From positions 51,863 to 115,862 of the forward strand of contig NZ_WNKF01000016.1 of the NCBI RefSeq assembly GCF_010119225.1: 64,000 nt of DNA. Direction: 5' to 3'. The stretch's first letter is position 1; each line of letters starts with the position of its first letter. The notes under the pieces were generated by a model. The model searched no databases, was not told where the DNA came from, and was given only the letters and a program-made list of their open reading frames with translations. The position numbers and the translations under genes are program-made. This document shows positions 42,578 to 51,002 of the stretch, piece after piece. This stretch comes from Cyclobacterium roseum (GTDB lineage: Bacteria; Bacteroidota; Bacteroidia; Cytophagales; Cyclobacteriaceae).

Positions 42578-44173
42578 ATGGGAATATTGAAAAAACCAGG
42601 CGTATACATCGAAGAAAAAAATGCTTTCCCTTCTTCGGTAGTGCAAGTACCAAGTGCAGTTCCCGCATTTATCGGGTATACAGCCAAACGGCCAACTAAC
42701 CAAGCCAGGCGCATTTCCTCCTTTTTGGAATTCGAACAGTTTTTTGGAGGACCAGGTCCCCGCCTGTTTCGGCTTCATGCGAAAGGAGATAGAGACAACC
42801 AGCGGGATCAGGCACCGGTAGCTATGGAAAGTACCATCGAAACGGAAGCAAATGATCCGATCGGCGAAATCAATGGCTATGGACTGAGTAGAGTAGGACC
42901 GTCATACCGGCTTTATGCGGCCATAAAGTTGTTTTACCAAAATGGGGGAGGTACCTGCTATATCGTTTCGGTAGGTGGATTTGATGAAGGGGAACCGATC
43001 CAAGCGGCCAGTCTTAGGACCGGTTTGCAAGCCCTGGAGCAAGAACCGGAACCCACCCTGGTACTGGTTCCCGATGCCGTATCTCTGGATACAGCCGAGG
43101 CATTTTATAGCCTGTGCCGCAAGGTAATCGCCCATTGCGGGCAGATGAGGAACCGGATGGCCATTTTGGATGTGTACCAAGGCTACAAAGCCTTGCAAAA
43201 GTCCGTTGTGGACAGGTTCCGCCAAGAGATCGGCAGCGAATCACTCAGCTACGCCGCCGCCTATTACCCCTGGCTGGAAACAACGATAGTAGCCGAATCG
43301 GATCTATCCTTTCAAAATCTGACAGACGATAGCCTGGAACGGCTCGTTGAAATGATCAGTGGGGAACTTTCGCTTACCGATCATCCCGAAAATGAATCAA
43401 AAAGCGAAGCGCTACGAAAAGAGCGGGTTTTATCCCTGGTAAAACAACTTCCCGATTATACATCAGTTGCCGTGAAAAGCTGGGACGATCACCGCAATAC
43501 TTCCGGCAAACTTTCTCCCGCTGACTTGCACCGCACGCTTTTGACGGTAAGCCAGGCCTATAAAGCATTTATGGGATTTCTGCAAAAGTACCTGAACCGG
43601 CTGCCACCTGCTGCAGCAATGGCAGGCTTGTATTCCTTGGTGGATTCCACGAGCGGGGTTTGGAAAGCCCCCGCCAATCTCTCTCTGAATTCCGTCATTG
43701 CGCCATCGGTACCCATTTCCACCGAGGAGCAAGAGTATCTGAATACCCCCTTGGATGGAAAAGCGGTCAACGCCATCCGTACCTTTATTGGGGAAGGCGT
43801 GCTGGTATGGGGGGCGCGCACGCTGGATGGAAACAGCAACGATTGGCGGTACATTCCTGTGCGACGGACGGTGATGGTGATCGAACAATCGATGATGTCG
43901 GCCGTCAAAGCCTACACCTTTGAACCCAATCAGGCTGCTACCTGGATCACTGTCAAATCCATGCTGGAAAATTACCTGACACAGCAGTGGAAAATGGGAG
44001 CTTTGGCCGGAGCGAGCCCAGCAGAGGCTTTCTCAATACGCGTTGGGGTAGGGGAAACGATGACGGCTGAGGATGTCCTGAATGGTACTATGCGGGTAAG
44101 GGCATTGGTCGCTGTGAGCCGACCTGCTGAATTTATTGAAATCACTTTTGAGCAAGCCATGCAAAAGGCTTAA
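42578..44173 (+). CDS. contractile phage-tail sheath-like protein (orphan)
   Basis: 531 residues. The N-terminus KKPGVYIEEKNAFPSSVVQV is the sheath hallmark PGVYxxE. The C-terminal domain NDWRYIPVRRTVMVIEQSM, FEPNQAATW and TVKSMLENYLTQQWKMGAL is the conserved sheath core that joins neighbouring subunits. It belongs to the tail-sheath family shared by contractile phages, R-type pyocins, extracellular contractile injection systems and T6SSiii. No tube, baseplate, spike or ATPase gene lies nearby. Confidence 0.9.
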   Translation: MGILKKPGVYIEEKNAFPSSVVQVPSAVPAFIGYTAKRPTNQARRISSFLEFEQFFGGPGPRLFRLHAKGDRDNQRDQAPVAMESTIETEANDPIGEINGYGLSRVGPSYRLYAAIKLFYQNGGGTCYIVSVGGFDEGEPIQAASLRTGLQALEQEPEPTLVLVPDAVSLDTAEAFYSLCRKVIAHCGQMRNRMAILDVYQGYKALQKSVVDRFRQEIGSESLSYAAAYYPWLETTIVAESDLSFQNLTDDSLERLVEMISGELSLTDHPENESKSEALRKERVLSLVKQLPDYTSVAVKSWDDHRNTSGKLSPADLHRTLLTVSQAYKAFMGFLQKYLNRLPPAAAMAGLYSLVDSTSGVWKAPANLSLNSVIAPSVPISTEEQEYLNTPLDGKAVNAIRTFIGEGVLVWGARTLDGNSNDWRYIPVRRTVMVIEQSMMSAVKAYTFEPNQAATWITVKSMLENYLTQQWKMGALAGASPAEAFSIRVGVGETMTAEDVLNGTMRVRALVAVSRPAEFIEITFEQAMQKA

Positions 44174-44308
44174 AGGATCCTGATGGCTGGATGGAAGCAA
44201 ACTGGAGCCCATTCCATTTAAAAAGGCTACCTAATAGCAAGCTTGGCCAAAACACCACCCAGAGGGTTGATGATAGCGCATGTGAACGATAGTAAATGAC
44301 AGATAAAA

Positions 44309-44842
44309 ATGAGAACAGATTGGAAATACCGCCTGGTGCTTGCTTTTCAAATGGGAGTGCTTTATACCCTTGGAATTTGGGCAATGGACTATTTTTCGGG
44401 CGAAACCAGGTATTCGCCGGAAAGCTTACTATTTCAGGGCCTGTTTTTTGGTCTCTCGTTCGCACTAATATTCCCCTACCTCTTTAACCGGCTGGGGGGA
44501 ATGGTATTTAGCAAAATCGGTGCAGCCATCCATCCGGCACTGGAGCCGGGGGAAGAAATCCAGCGAGAGGCTCCCGCCACCCTTTTCAAAGGCATGGAAG
44601 GAGTAGGAGGCAAACTGTTTTTAACCAACAAAAAGCTCATTTTCAAGTCCCACGCACTGAACATACAGAAAGGGCAAACGGATATTGACTATGAAACGAT
44701 CTCCGGGGTTGAAAAAAGAGAGGTGGGAAAAAGGAAGTATCCCGGTATTTGCATTCAAACAAAGGATGGTAAGAAGTACAAAATGGTCGTTTATGAGCCA
44801 GAGGTGTGGATAGCGGAACTAAATGAAAGGATAACCCCATAA
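44309..44842 (+). CDS. membrane-anchored GRAM/PH-like domain protein
   Basis: 177 residues. Two hydrophobic segments at about residues 9-26 and 41-60, then a GRAM/PH-like domain (EIQREAPATLFKGMEGVGGKLFLTNKKLIFKSHAL, with DYETISGVEKREVG). These are cytosolic lipid- or protein-binding beta domains. Part of its coding sequence (44477-44539) is duplicated at 45287-45349. Confidence 0.72.
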   Translation: MRTDWKYRLVLAFQMGVLYTLGIWAMDYFSGETRYSPESLLFQGLFFGLSFALIFPYLFNRLGGMVFSKIGAAIHPALEPGEEIQREAPATLFKGMEGVGGKLFLTNKKLIFKSHALNIQKGQTDIDYETISGVEKREVGKRKYPGICIQTKDGKKYKMVVYEPEVWIAELNERITP

Positions 44843-44860
44843 AAAAGCGGCTTTCCTGAA

Positions 44861-44900
44861 TTTTAAGCATTTCTTAAGATTCAATTAATGGATTCTTAAG
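44861..44900 (+). promoter_or_regulatory. four phased boxes of an OmpR/PhoB-type operator
   Basis: TTTTAAG (44861), TCTTAAG (44872), the weaker AATTAAT (44883) and TCTTAAG (44894) begin exactly 11 bp apart. This is the 7+4 direct-repeat arrangement bound by OmpR/PhoB-family response regulators. It ends 23 bp before the truncated regulator gene and would be its autoregulatory site. Confidence 0.6.
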
Positions 44901-44923
44901 CGAGTTATATGCCTATTTGGTAG

Positions 44924-45184
44924 ATGAGAATTTTGATAGTTGAAGACGAGAAGGGAATAGCGGCTTTCCTTAAACAAGGATTGGAGGAAGAGTCTTTTGC
45001 TGTGGATATAGCTGATAAAGGAAAAATGGGTCTTCGATTGGCTTTATCAGGGGAGTCCGTTATCCTTTTATTGGACTGGATGCTTCCGGGATTAAGCGGA
45101 ATTGAAATTTGCAGGCAGTTCAGACGAGAATTCCCAACTACTCCGGTCATTTTTCTCACCACCAGGGCCACCAAACATTTGTAG
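44924..45184 (+). pseudogene. truncated OmpR-type response regulator (receiver domain only, incomplete)
   Basis: 86 codons: RILIVEDEKGIAAFLKQGLE with the acidic pair, the phospho-acceptor region LLLDWMLPGLSGIEICRQF, and PVIFLTTRATKHL then stop. The sequence diverges exactly after the conserved LTxR, losing the last third of the receiver and the whole winged-helix domain. The cognate kinase that normally follows is also gone. It probably reflects a deletion ending near 45180. Confidence 0.85.
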
Positions 45185-45256
45185 CATCAAAAAACTTTTT
45201 AAAAAACAGGTATCCCCTGTCATATAAAACTAACTTTTAGGCACTAATGGGTAAGA

Positions 45257-45358
45257 ATGAAAAAACGGCAACTGGAAAACCTCCTTTACCTCTTTAACCG
45301 GCTAGGGGGAATGTTATTTAGCAAAATCGGTGGAGCCATCCACCCGGCAGGTTGCTAA
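45257..45358 (+). pseudogene. fragment duplicated from the GRAM-like gene
   Basis: A 33-codon frame whose second half, YLFNRLGGMLFSKIGGAIHP, copies residues of the GRAM-like protein in the same frame. At the DNA level 45287-45349 match 44477-44539 at 59 of 63 positions. It ends across the 3' end of the convergent kinase gene. Confidence 0.75.
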
Positions 45359-46491
45359 CCTTTGAAATTCTCTCTATCGGGAAATTTTGGCAAGGTGAAG
45401 AAAAAGGTGCTGCCTTTACCGGGGACTGATTGTGCACCGATTGTTCCACCATGGATTTCAAGTATCCGTTTGCAGGCCGAAAGTCCGATTCCTGTTCCAG
45501 AAATGCTGTCATGTGAGTGTAGCCTTTTCATAAATCCAAATATTTGATCCGCATACTTCATTTCAAATCCCATCCCATTGTCCTTGACCAAAACCTTGAT
45601 TTTATCCCCTTTGTCTTCATAGGTTACTTTTATAATGGGGTCCTCATTGGATCGGTATTTTATGGCATTGCTAAAAAGGTTCTGAAAAAGCCGCACCAAC
45701 TGGATTTTATGCCCGTAAATTGTTGGCAATTCCGGAATTATAAAGGTAGCATTTTCCTTATTTACCTGATCCCGAATCATCTCCAGCGCAAATTCACAGA
45801 CTTCATTTAAAGAAACGGACTCAAATTCAAGTTCATTTTCATCAATTTTGGAGTATTCCAGCAGGTCTTTGATCATTAGTTTCATCCGTTGGGTGTTACT
45901 TTTGATCAGTGAAAAGTACTGTCTTTCGTTATTTCCGGAAGACAACTTTACCTTTTTTTCCAACAAGCCAATCAAGCCGGATATGGTATTTAGAGGAGCC
46001 TGTAAATCATGGGAAGCGGTGTAGGCAAATTGTTCAAGATCTTGGTTGATCTGTTTTAACCGTAAAACAGTTTGATCGGCCTTTTCTCTGGCTTTTTTTA
46101 GTTCCAGCTCATATTGTTTTCGTTGGGTGATGTCCAACACGGAAAAACGATAAACAGGCTGCAAATCCGACTGGTTAAGAATACGCCTGGCATTGATCAG
46201 CGTTGGCAGCCTGGCCAAGCCTTTGGTTTTAAGGGAAAGGTTTATTTCGGAAACCTCCCCTTGCATTTGAAGCAGGGGCATCAGATGTGTTTCAAAATAA
46301 ATTTTTTCTCCCATGCCCAAAAAATCTTGAAATGATTTTTGACGGACGATTTCATCCCGTGGATAATCCAACCATTTTAGCAATGTGGCATTTATATTTA
46401 CGATTAATCCGTCTTCACGCATGGTCATGTACCCAAACGGTGCGTTTTGGTACAGGTCTTCTGCGTCCTCTATGAATGGCTGAAAATTCAA
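45355..46491 (-). CDS. PAS-domain sensor histidine kinase
   Basis: 378 residues, soluble (no membrane segment). A PAS domain lies at about residues 8-125 (NAPFGYMTMREDGLIVNINATL, ending VLDITQRKQ). A helical linker and HisKA follow with His161 in YTASHDLQAPLNT. The ATPase has NLFSNAIKYRS, DNGMGF and GTGIGLSACKRILEIHGG. The start codon overlaps the stop of the RsbQ-like hydrolase gene (ATGA, 4 bp), so the two are translated together. No response regulator is adjacent. Confidence 0.92.
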   Translation of the reverse strand: MNFQPFIEDAEDLYQNAPFGYMTMREDGLIVNINATLLKWLDYPRDEIVRQKSFQDFLGMGEKIYFETHLMPLLQMQGEVSEINLSLKTKGLARLPTLINARRILNQSDLQPVYRFSVLDITQRKQYELELKKAREKADQTVLRLKQINQDLEQFAYTASHDLQAPLNTISGLIGLLEKKVKLSSGNNERQYFSLIKSNTQRMKLMIKDLLEYSKIDENELEFESVSLNEVCEFALEMIRDQVNKENATFIIPELPTIYGHKIQLVRLFQNLFSNAIKYRSNEDPIIKVTYEDKGDKIKVLVKDNGMGFEMKYADQIFGFMKRLHSHDSISGTGIGLSACKRILEIHGGTIGAQSVPGKGSTFFFTLPKFPDRENFKG

Positions 46492-47294
46492 TCCGCTCTA
46501 TTTAGAAAGGTTTGCATATGGGATATAACTTTGTCTGGTGCCGTAAGGTGTGGACAGTGACCAGAAGCATCCAGGAGTTCATACGTACTATTAGGTATTT
46601 GTTGGTGAACAAATTCTCCAACTTTGACCGGGGCAATTACATCCGGATGACACTGGATGATCAAAGAGGAGGTCAAAACCTTCGATAAATCTTCCCTATT
46701 GTCACCCAGAAAAGTCACTTTTGCAAAATGCCTGGCGATTTCAGGATTCATACTGCAAAAACTGTTCCTGAGTTCTTCAGAATATTCCGGCATTTCCGGA
46801 TTTCCGATAATTACGGGCGTGATGTAACTTGACCAACCTAGATAGTTATTTTCTAAGGTTTCTACCAATTCATCGATATCCTGTCTTGTAAAGCCTCCAA
46901 AATATCCGTCTTTATTGATGTAACAAGGGGAGGGTCCTATCAACACCAGCTTTTCAAAAAGATCTGGTCTTTTTATGGAAGCCAGTGCTCCGATGATGCT
47001 ACTTACTGAGTGCCCTACAAAAATCACTTGCTTGAGTTGCAGTTCATCGCAAATTTCGATTAGGTCATCCGCATAACCATGGAGAGAATCGTATTTTTCA
47101 AAATCATAGGCACTTTGATCTGATTTTCCGGAACCCACATGATCAAACAAAATAATTTGGTAATCTTCTTCAAACGCAGGCGTAATGTATCGCCACATGT
47201 GCTGGTCACATCCGAAGCCATGGGCAAAAACCATCGGCTGATTTCCATTCCCTAAAATATTTACATTATTTCTTTGTTTTATTTTATTTTTCAT
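46488..47294 (-). CDS. RsbQ-like alpha/beta hydrolase
   Basis: 268 residues. Catalytic triad Ser96 in VGHSVSSIIG, Asp218 in CHPDVIAP and His246 in SGHCPHL. The oxyanion-loop motif is AHGFGCDQHMW. The sequence belongs to the RsbQ/D14/KAI2 group, receptors and hydrolases for small hydrophobic ligands. In Bacillus, RsbQ works with the PAS-PP2C protein RsbP in energy-stress sensing. Here the partner gene encodes a PAS histidine kinase with a 4-bp overlap, a plausible ligand-to-kinase relay (inference). Confidence 0.9.
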   Translation of the reverse strand: MKNKIKQRNNVNILGNGNQPMVFAHGFGCDQHMWRYITPAFEEDYQIILFDHVGSGKSDQSAYDFEKYDSLHGYADDLIEICDELQLKQVIFVGHSVSSIIGALASIKRPDLFEKLVLIGPSPCYINKDGYFGGFTRQDIDELVETLENNYLGWSSYITPVIIGNPEMPEYSEELRNSFCSMNPEIARHFAKVTFLGDNREDLSKVLTSSLIIQCHPDVIAPVKVGEFVHQQIPNSTYELLDASGHCPHLTAPDKVISHMQTFLNRAD

Positions 47295-47641
47295 AGACAG
47301 AAGTTACCATATATTTTTGGTTTTCAGTAAATTTGAGTCCTATTTTGTCCGACTTATCATCAGACTTTTTTCTATCCAGCTCCACCAATTCTTGATTTTA
47401 TGATTCGTTAGAATCTTGTTGCGATAATCATGCCACCGTGTATCGCTTGCGTCATACCTGCTTGCCCAGCTCAATTTCATCCGGTTTGCGGTTCAAAAAA
47501 ATTAGTCCTCCAATCTAATTCATTCTCCCGCAAGCTTGTTCAAGCGAATAAACTTTTAAACCAATGAATCCGCCCAGCAATTTTCTTTTGAGTCAATTAT
47601 TGGTAATTTGTCGGCCATATTCTTCCCTAAAATAACCGTCC
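47295..47641. other. divergent intergenic region
   Basis: About 350 bases between the divergent hydrolase and sulfatase genes. AT-rich; promoters for both are expected here. I see no gene, repeat or strong hairpin. Confidence 0.45.
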
Positions 47642-49093
47642 ATGCATCGTACCATTAGTTGCTGCCTTTCTGCGCTGGTATTTTATGCCTGTTCCTCAGG
47701 CACCACCGATCAGTCTGTCCAGGCTGAGGATTCTAAACCTAACATCATTTACATCCTTGCCGATGACCTGGGCTATGGGGATTTGGGATTTACCGGACAA
47801 GAACACATAGCCACCCCAAACATCGACCAACTAGCCGCGGATGGAATGTTCTTTACCGCTCATTATTCCGGGTCTACCGTGTGCGCCCCGTCCAGAAGTA
47901 CCCTGGTATCGGGCTTGCATACCGGTCATGCCCCGGTCAGGGGCAATTACGAAATCCAACCCGAAGGACAATATCCCTTACCGGACTCCGTTTTTACTGT
48001 TTTCGAATCCCTGAAAGCTAGCGGCTACACCACAGGTGCCTTTGGTAAATGGGGGCTGGGCTATCCCGGTTCGGAAGGAGACCCCAATAATCAAGGGGTG
48101 GATGTTTTTTATGGATACAACTGTCAGCGAATGGGGCATAATTACTACCCTTACCACCTTTGGCACAACCAGGACTCGGTGGTGTTGGAAGAAAATGCCG
48201 GTAAAGACCTGGGGCTTTATGCGCCCAACCTGATCCACGAGCAAACTTTACAATTTATTGAAGACAATCAGGAGAAACCTTTTTTTCTATATGTACCCAG
48301 CATCATTCCCCATGCGGAACTGATCGCTCCGGAGGCGCAAATGGCCGAACACCTGGGGCGGTTTGAAGAGACACCGTATGAGGGGGTAGATGATGGTCCC
48401 AATTACAAAATTGGAGGCTATATGTCACAGGAAAACCCCAGGGCTGCTTTTGTGGCCATGGTCGAACTGCTGGATGAGCAGGTGGGGGAAATCCTGGCGA
48501 AGCTGGACCAGCTAGGCTTACGAGAAAATACCCTGGTGATATTCACCTCCGACAACGGCCCTCACCTGGAAGGAGGAGCGGATCCGGACTTTTTCAATAG
48601 CAACGGACCCTTCCGGGGCCACAAGCGTGATTTATACGAGGGCGGCATTCGGGTACCCATGATTGCCAATTGGCCCGGGAAAATTCAGTCGGGTCGCACG
48701 GATCATCCATCTGCTTTTTGGGATGTGTATGCCACGCTGGCTGATCTGACTGGGGCGGAACTGCCTGAAAAAACGGACGGAATTTCGTTTGCGCCCACTT
48801 TACTAGGCAGAACCGGTGAGCAAGCCAAACACGAGTACCTTTATTGGGAGTTTATTGAACAGGGCGGTAAACAAGCGGTTCGTAAAGGCGATTGGAAAGC
48901 CATTCGGCTCAATCTGAACAAGGACCCAAACCCTCCCATTGAATTGTACAATCTGGCAGAAGATCCCGGAGAACAAAACAACCTGGCCGATCAGCACCCC
49001 GAACGGGTGGCGGAATTGAAGGAATTGATGGAGCATAGCCACAGACCCAACCCGGTTTTCAAATTGTATGCATCGGAGATCGAAGCTAAGTAA
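47642..49093 (+). CDS. lipoprotein arylsulfatase (family S1, Cys-type)
   Basis: 483 residues. A lipobox ends at Cys17 (FYACSS), suggesting membrane anchoring facing the periplasm or surface. The sulfatase core has Asp41-Asp42 in LADDLGYGD, and Cys81 in CAPSRSTLVSG, the CxPSR motif that is converted to formylglycine by a maturase encoded elsewhere. Late motifs TSDNGPH and GHKRDLYEGGIRVPM follow. It removes sulfate esters from a glycan or small molecule, consistent with a marine polysaccharide lifestyle. Monocistronic. Confidence 0.93.
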   Translation: MHRTISCCLSALVFYACSSGTTDQSVQAEDSKPNIIYILADDLGYGDLGFTGQEHIATPNIDQLAADGMFFTAHYSGSTVCAPSRSTLVSGLHTGHAPVRGNYEIQPEGQYPLPDSVFTVFESLKASGYTTGAFGKWGLGYPGSEGDPNNQGVDVFYGYNCQRMGHNYYPYHLWHNQDSVVLEENAGKDLGLYAPNLIHEQTLQFIEDNQEKPFFLYVPSIIPHAELIAPEAQMAEHLGRFEETPYEGVDDGPNYKIGGYMSQENPRAAFVAMVELLDEQVGEILAKLDQLGLRENTLVIFTSDNGPHLEGGADPDFFNSNGPFRGHKRDLYEGGIRVPMIANWPGKIQSGRTDHPSAFWDVYATLADLTGAELPEKTDGISFAPTLLGRTGEQAKHEYLYWEFIEQGGKQAVRKGDWKAIRLNLNKDPNPPIELYNLAEDPGEQNNLADQHPERVAELKELMEHSHRPNPVFKLYASEIEAK

Positions 49094-49224
49094 TAGGGAA
49101 TTTAGGTTTCTCCGGCTGGAATAATTGATCTGATATTCACGACAGATAAAACGGGCCATAAATAGGCTATTATTGGATTTGCCTGGGTCATTTCGCGATA
49201 AGCGCAGGTAGTTCTTGTCCTGTC

Positions 49225-50994
49225 CTAGAGAGGCCAAACCCACAGAATCAGAGGCACGCCCAGTGCCAGCACCAGCAGGGTTAAGGGTAACCCGGGTTTC
49301 ATGTAATCTGAAAAACGGTATCCTCCAGGACCCATTACCAGGGTATTGGATTGGTGACCAATGGGTGTCAGAAAGGAGGAAGATGCTCCTACGGCAATGC
49401 TCATCAGAAAAGGATCGGCAGAAAGCTCCATACTATAAGCGATCTGCAGCCCAATAGGAGCCATTAATACCACCGTAGCGGCATTGTTGATCAAGGCGGA
49501 AAGCAACATGGTGGTCAGCATGATGACCAATAGCATGGACCAGGCAGGGAAAATATCTGAGTACACCAACATCAACTTGGTGACCGTTGCTGCAGCTCCG
49601 CTGGTTTCAAATGCCTCACCTACGGGTATCATTGCGGCTAACAGGACAATAACCGGCCAGTCAATACTGGTATAAAAGTCCTTTAGGGGTAAAATCCTGG
49701 TAAGGACCATGGCCATGGCGGCTAATGTGAAGGCAATTTCTACCGGAAGCCAACCGGCAACAGCAGAAATGATGGCCGTAACAAAAATGCCAATAGCCAA
49801 AAGGGTTTGTTTTGGTTTTCCTATGTCCAGGCTTCTGCTTGCCAATGGCAGGCATTTCATTTCGTCCAGGGTTTCCGAAAGTTGCTCATCCCGCATTTGA
49901 AGCATCAGGACATCCCCGGAGCGGAATACTTCATGGTCAATTCTTTTGATGAGGATCCGGTCCCCCCGGGATAAGGCCAGCAAATTCACATCAAATCTGG
50001 ATCGCATGTGTAGGTTTGCGGCCGTCTGACCTACGAGCGGGGAATTGGCCTGAATAATTCCTTCCGTGATAATGATTTTGGATTTATCTTTGGCAGATTC
50101 AATGAAATCTTCATGTCCTACCATTTCCAATTCAAAATTGCTGACCAATTCTTTAAGATCTTCGGTGCCGGATTCCAGGATAAGGATATCGTCCTCTTTA
50201 AACATGTGGTAAGGTCCGGGAGCATGTATTCTTTCCTTATTCCGGAGTATTCCCAGCACCTTGACATCAATGTCCTTATTGTTGGTAAGTTGCTGTATGT
50301 TTTTACTGATTAAATCAGAATCAGCAGTGACCCTCACTTCGGTGATGTAATTTTTTATTTGGAATAAATCTTCCCCGGATTGTTTGGACCTCCGGGTAGG
50401 GAGCATTCGCCAGCCTACCAGAGAAATAAAAATCAGTCCGGCAATAGCCAGGCCTGCGCCTACAGGCGCGAAGTCAAACATATCGAATGCAGGGACTTCA
50501 TTGGTAGTCCTGAAAGCGGCAATAATAATGTTTGGAGGCGTTCCAATGAGCGTAGTCATTCCGCCGAGCAGGGAGGAAAAGGCAATGGGCATTAGCACCA
50601 GGGAAGGTGGATAATCGTTTTTTCTGGCGATTTGAATGGCGACGGGAATAAATATTGCCAAAGCACCCACATTGTTCATAAAGCCGGATAAAAGGGCGAC
50701 GATGCCCGACATAGAAGCGACTTGTAAGGTCAGATTGCTTCCAACCCGGTCCATTATCCGGACGATCAGGTTTACAAGTCCAGAACTCTCCAGGCTCTTG
50801 CTGACAATCAGAACTGCCGCTACCGTAATGACAGCGGGATGTCCAAAGCCTAAAAAAACCTTCTCATAAGGGATTAAGCCAAGAATGGCCAGAATAAGCA
50901 GGGCAAATAATGCCACCAGGTCATACCTGATCTTGCCCCAAACAAAAAAGATTAGGGAAAGGCCAAGTACGGCAAATACAATAATTTCATTCAT
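49225..50994 (-). CDS. SLC13-family permease with TrkA-C domains
   Basis: 589 residues. Membrane halves at about 1-195 and 400-589 carry the DASS-like motifs SGFMNNVGALAIFIPVAIQ, LIGTPPNIII and LLSALINNAATVVLMAP. Between them are two TrkA-C (RCK-C) domains (about 210-370, KVLGILRNKERIHAPG, NSPLVGQTAANLHMRSRFDV). It is a sodium-coupled anion transporter of the type that moves sulfate or dicarboxylates. Position after a sulfatase (convergent) makes sulfate a reasonable guess. Confidence 0.88.
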   Translation of the reverse strand: MNEIIVFAVLGLSLIFFVWGKIRYDLVALFALLILAILGLIPYEKVFLGFGHPAVITVAAVLIVSKSLESSGLVNLIVRIMDRVGSNLTLQVASMSGIVALLSGFMNNVGALAIFIPVAIQIARKNDYPPSLVLMPIAFSSLLGGMTTLIGTPPNIIIAAFRTTNEVPAFDMFDFAPVGAGLAIAGLIFISLVGWRMLPTRRSKQSGEDLFQIKNYITEVRVTADSDLISKNIQQLTNNKDIDVKVLGILRNKERIHAPGPYHMFKEDDILILESGTEDLKELVSNFELEMVGHEDFIESAKDKSKIIITEGIIQANSPLVGQTAANLHMRSRFDVNLLALSRGDRILIKRIDHEVFRSGDVLMLQMRDEQLSETLDEMKCLPLASRSLDIGKPKQTLLAIGIFVTAIISAVAGWLPVEIAFTLAAMAMVLTRILPLKDFYTSIDWPVIVLLAAMIPVGEAFETSGAAATVTKLMLVYSDIFPAWSMLLVIMLTTMLLSALINNAATVVLMAPIGLQIAYSMELSADPFLMSIAVGASSSFLTPIGHQSNTLVMGPGGYRFSDYMKPGLPLTLLVLALGVPLILWVWPL

Positions 50995-51002
50995 AAACTA
51001 GT

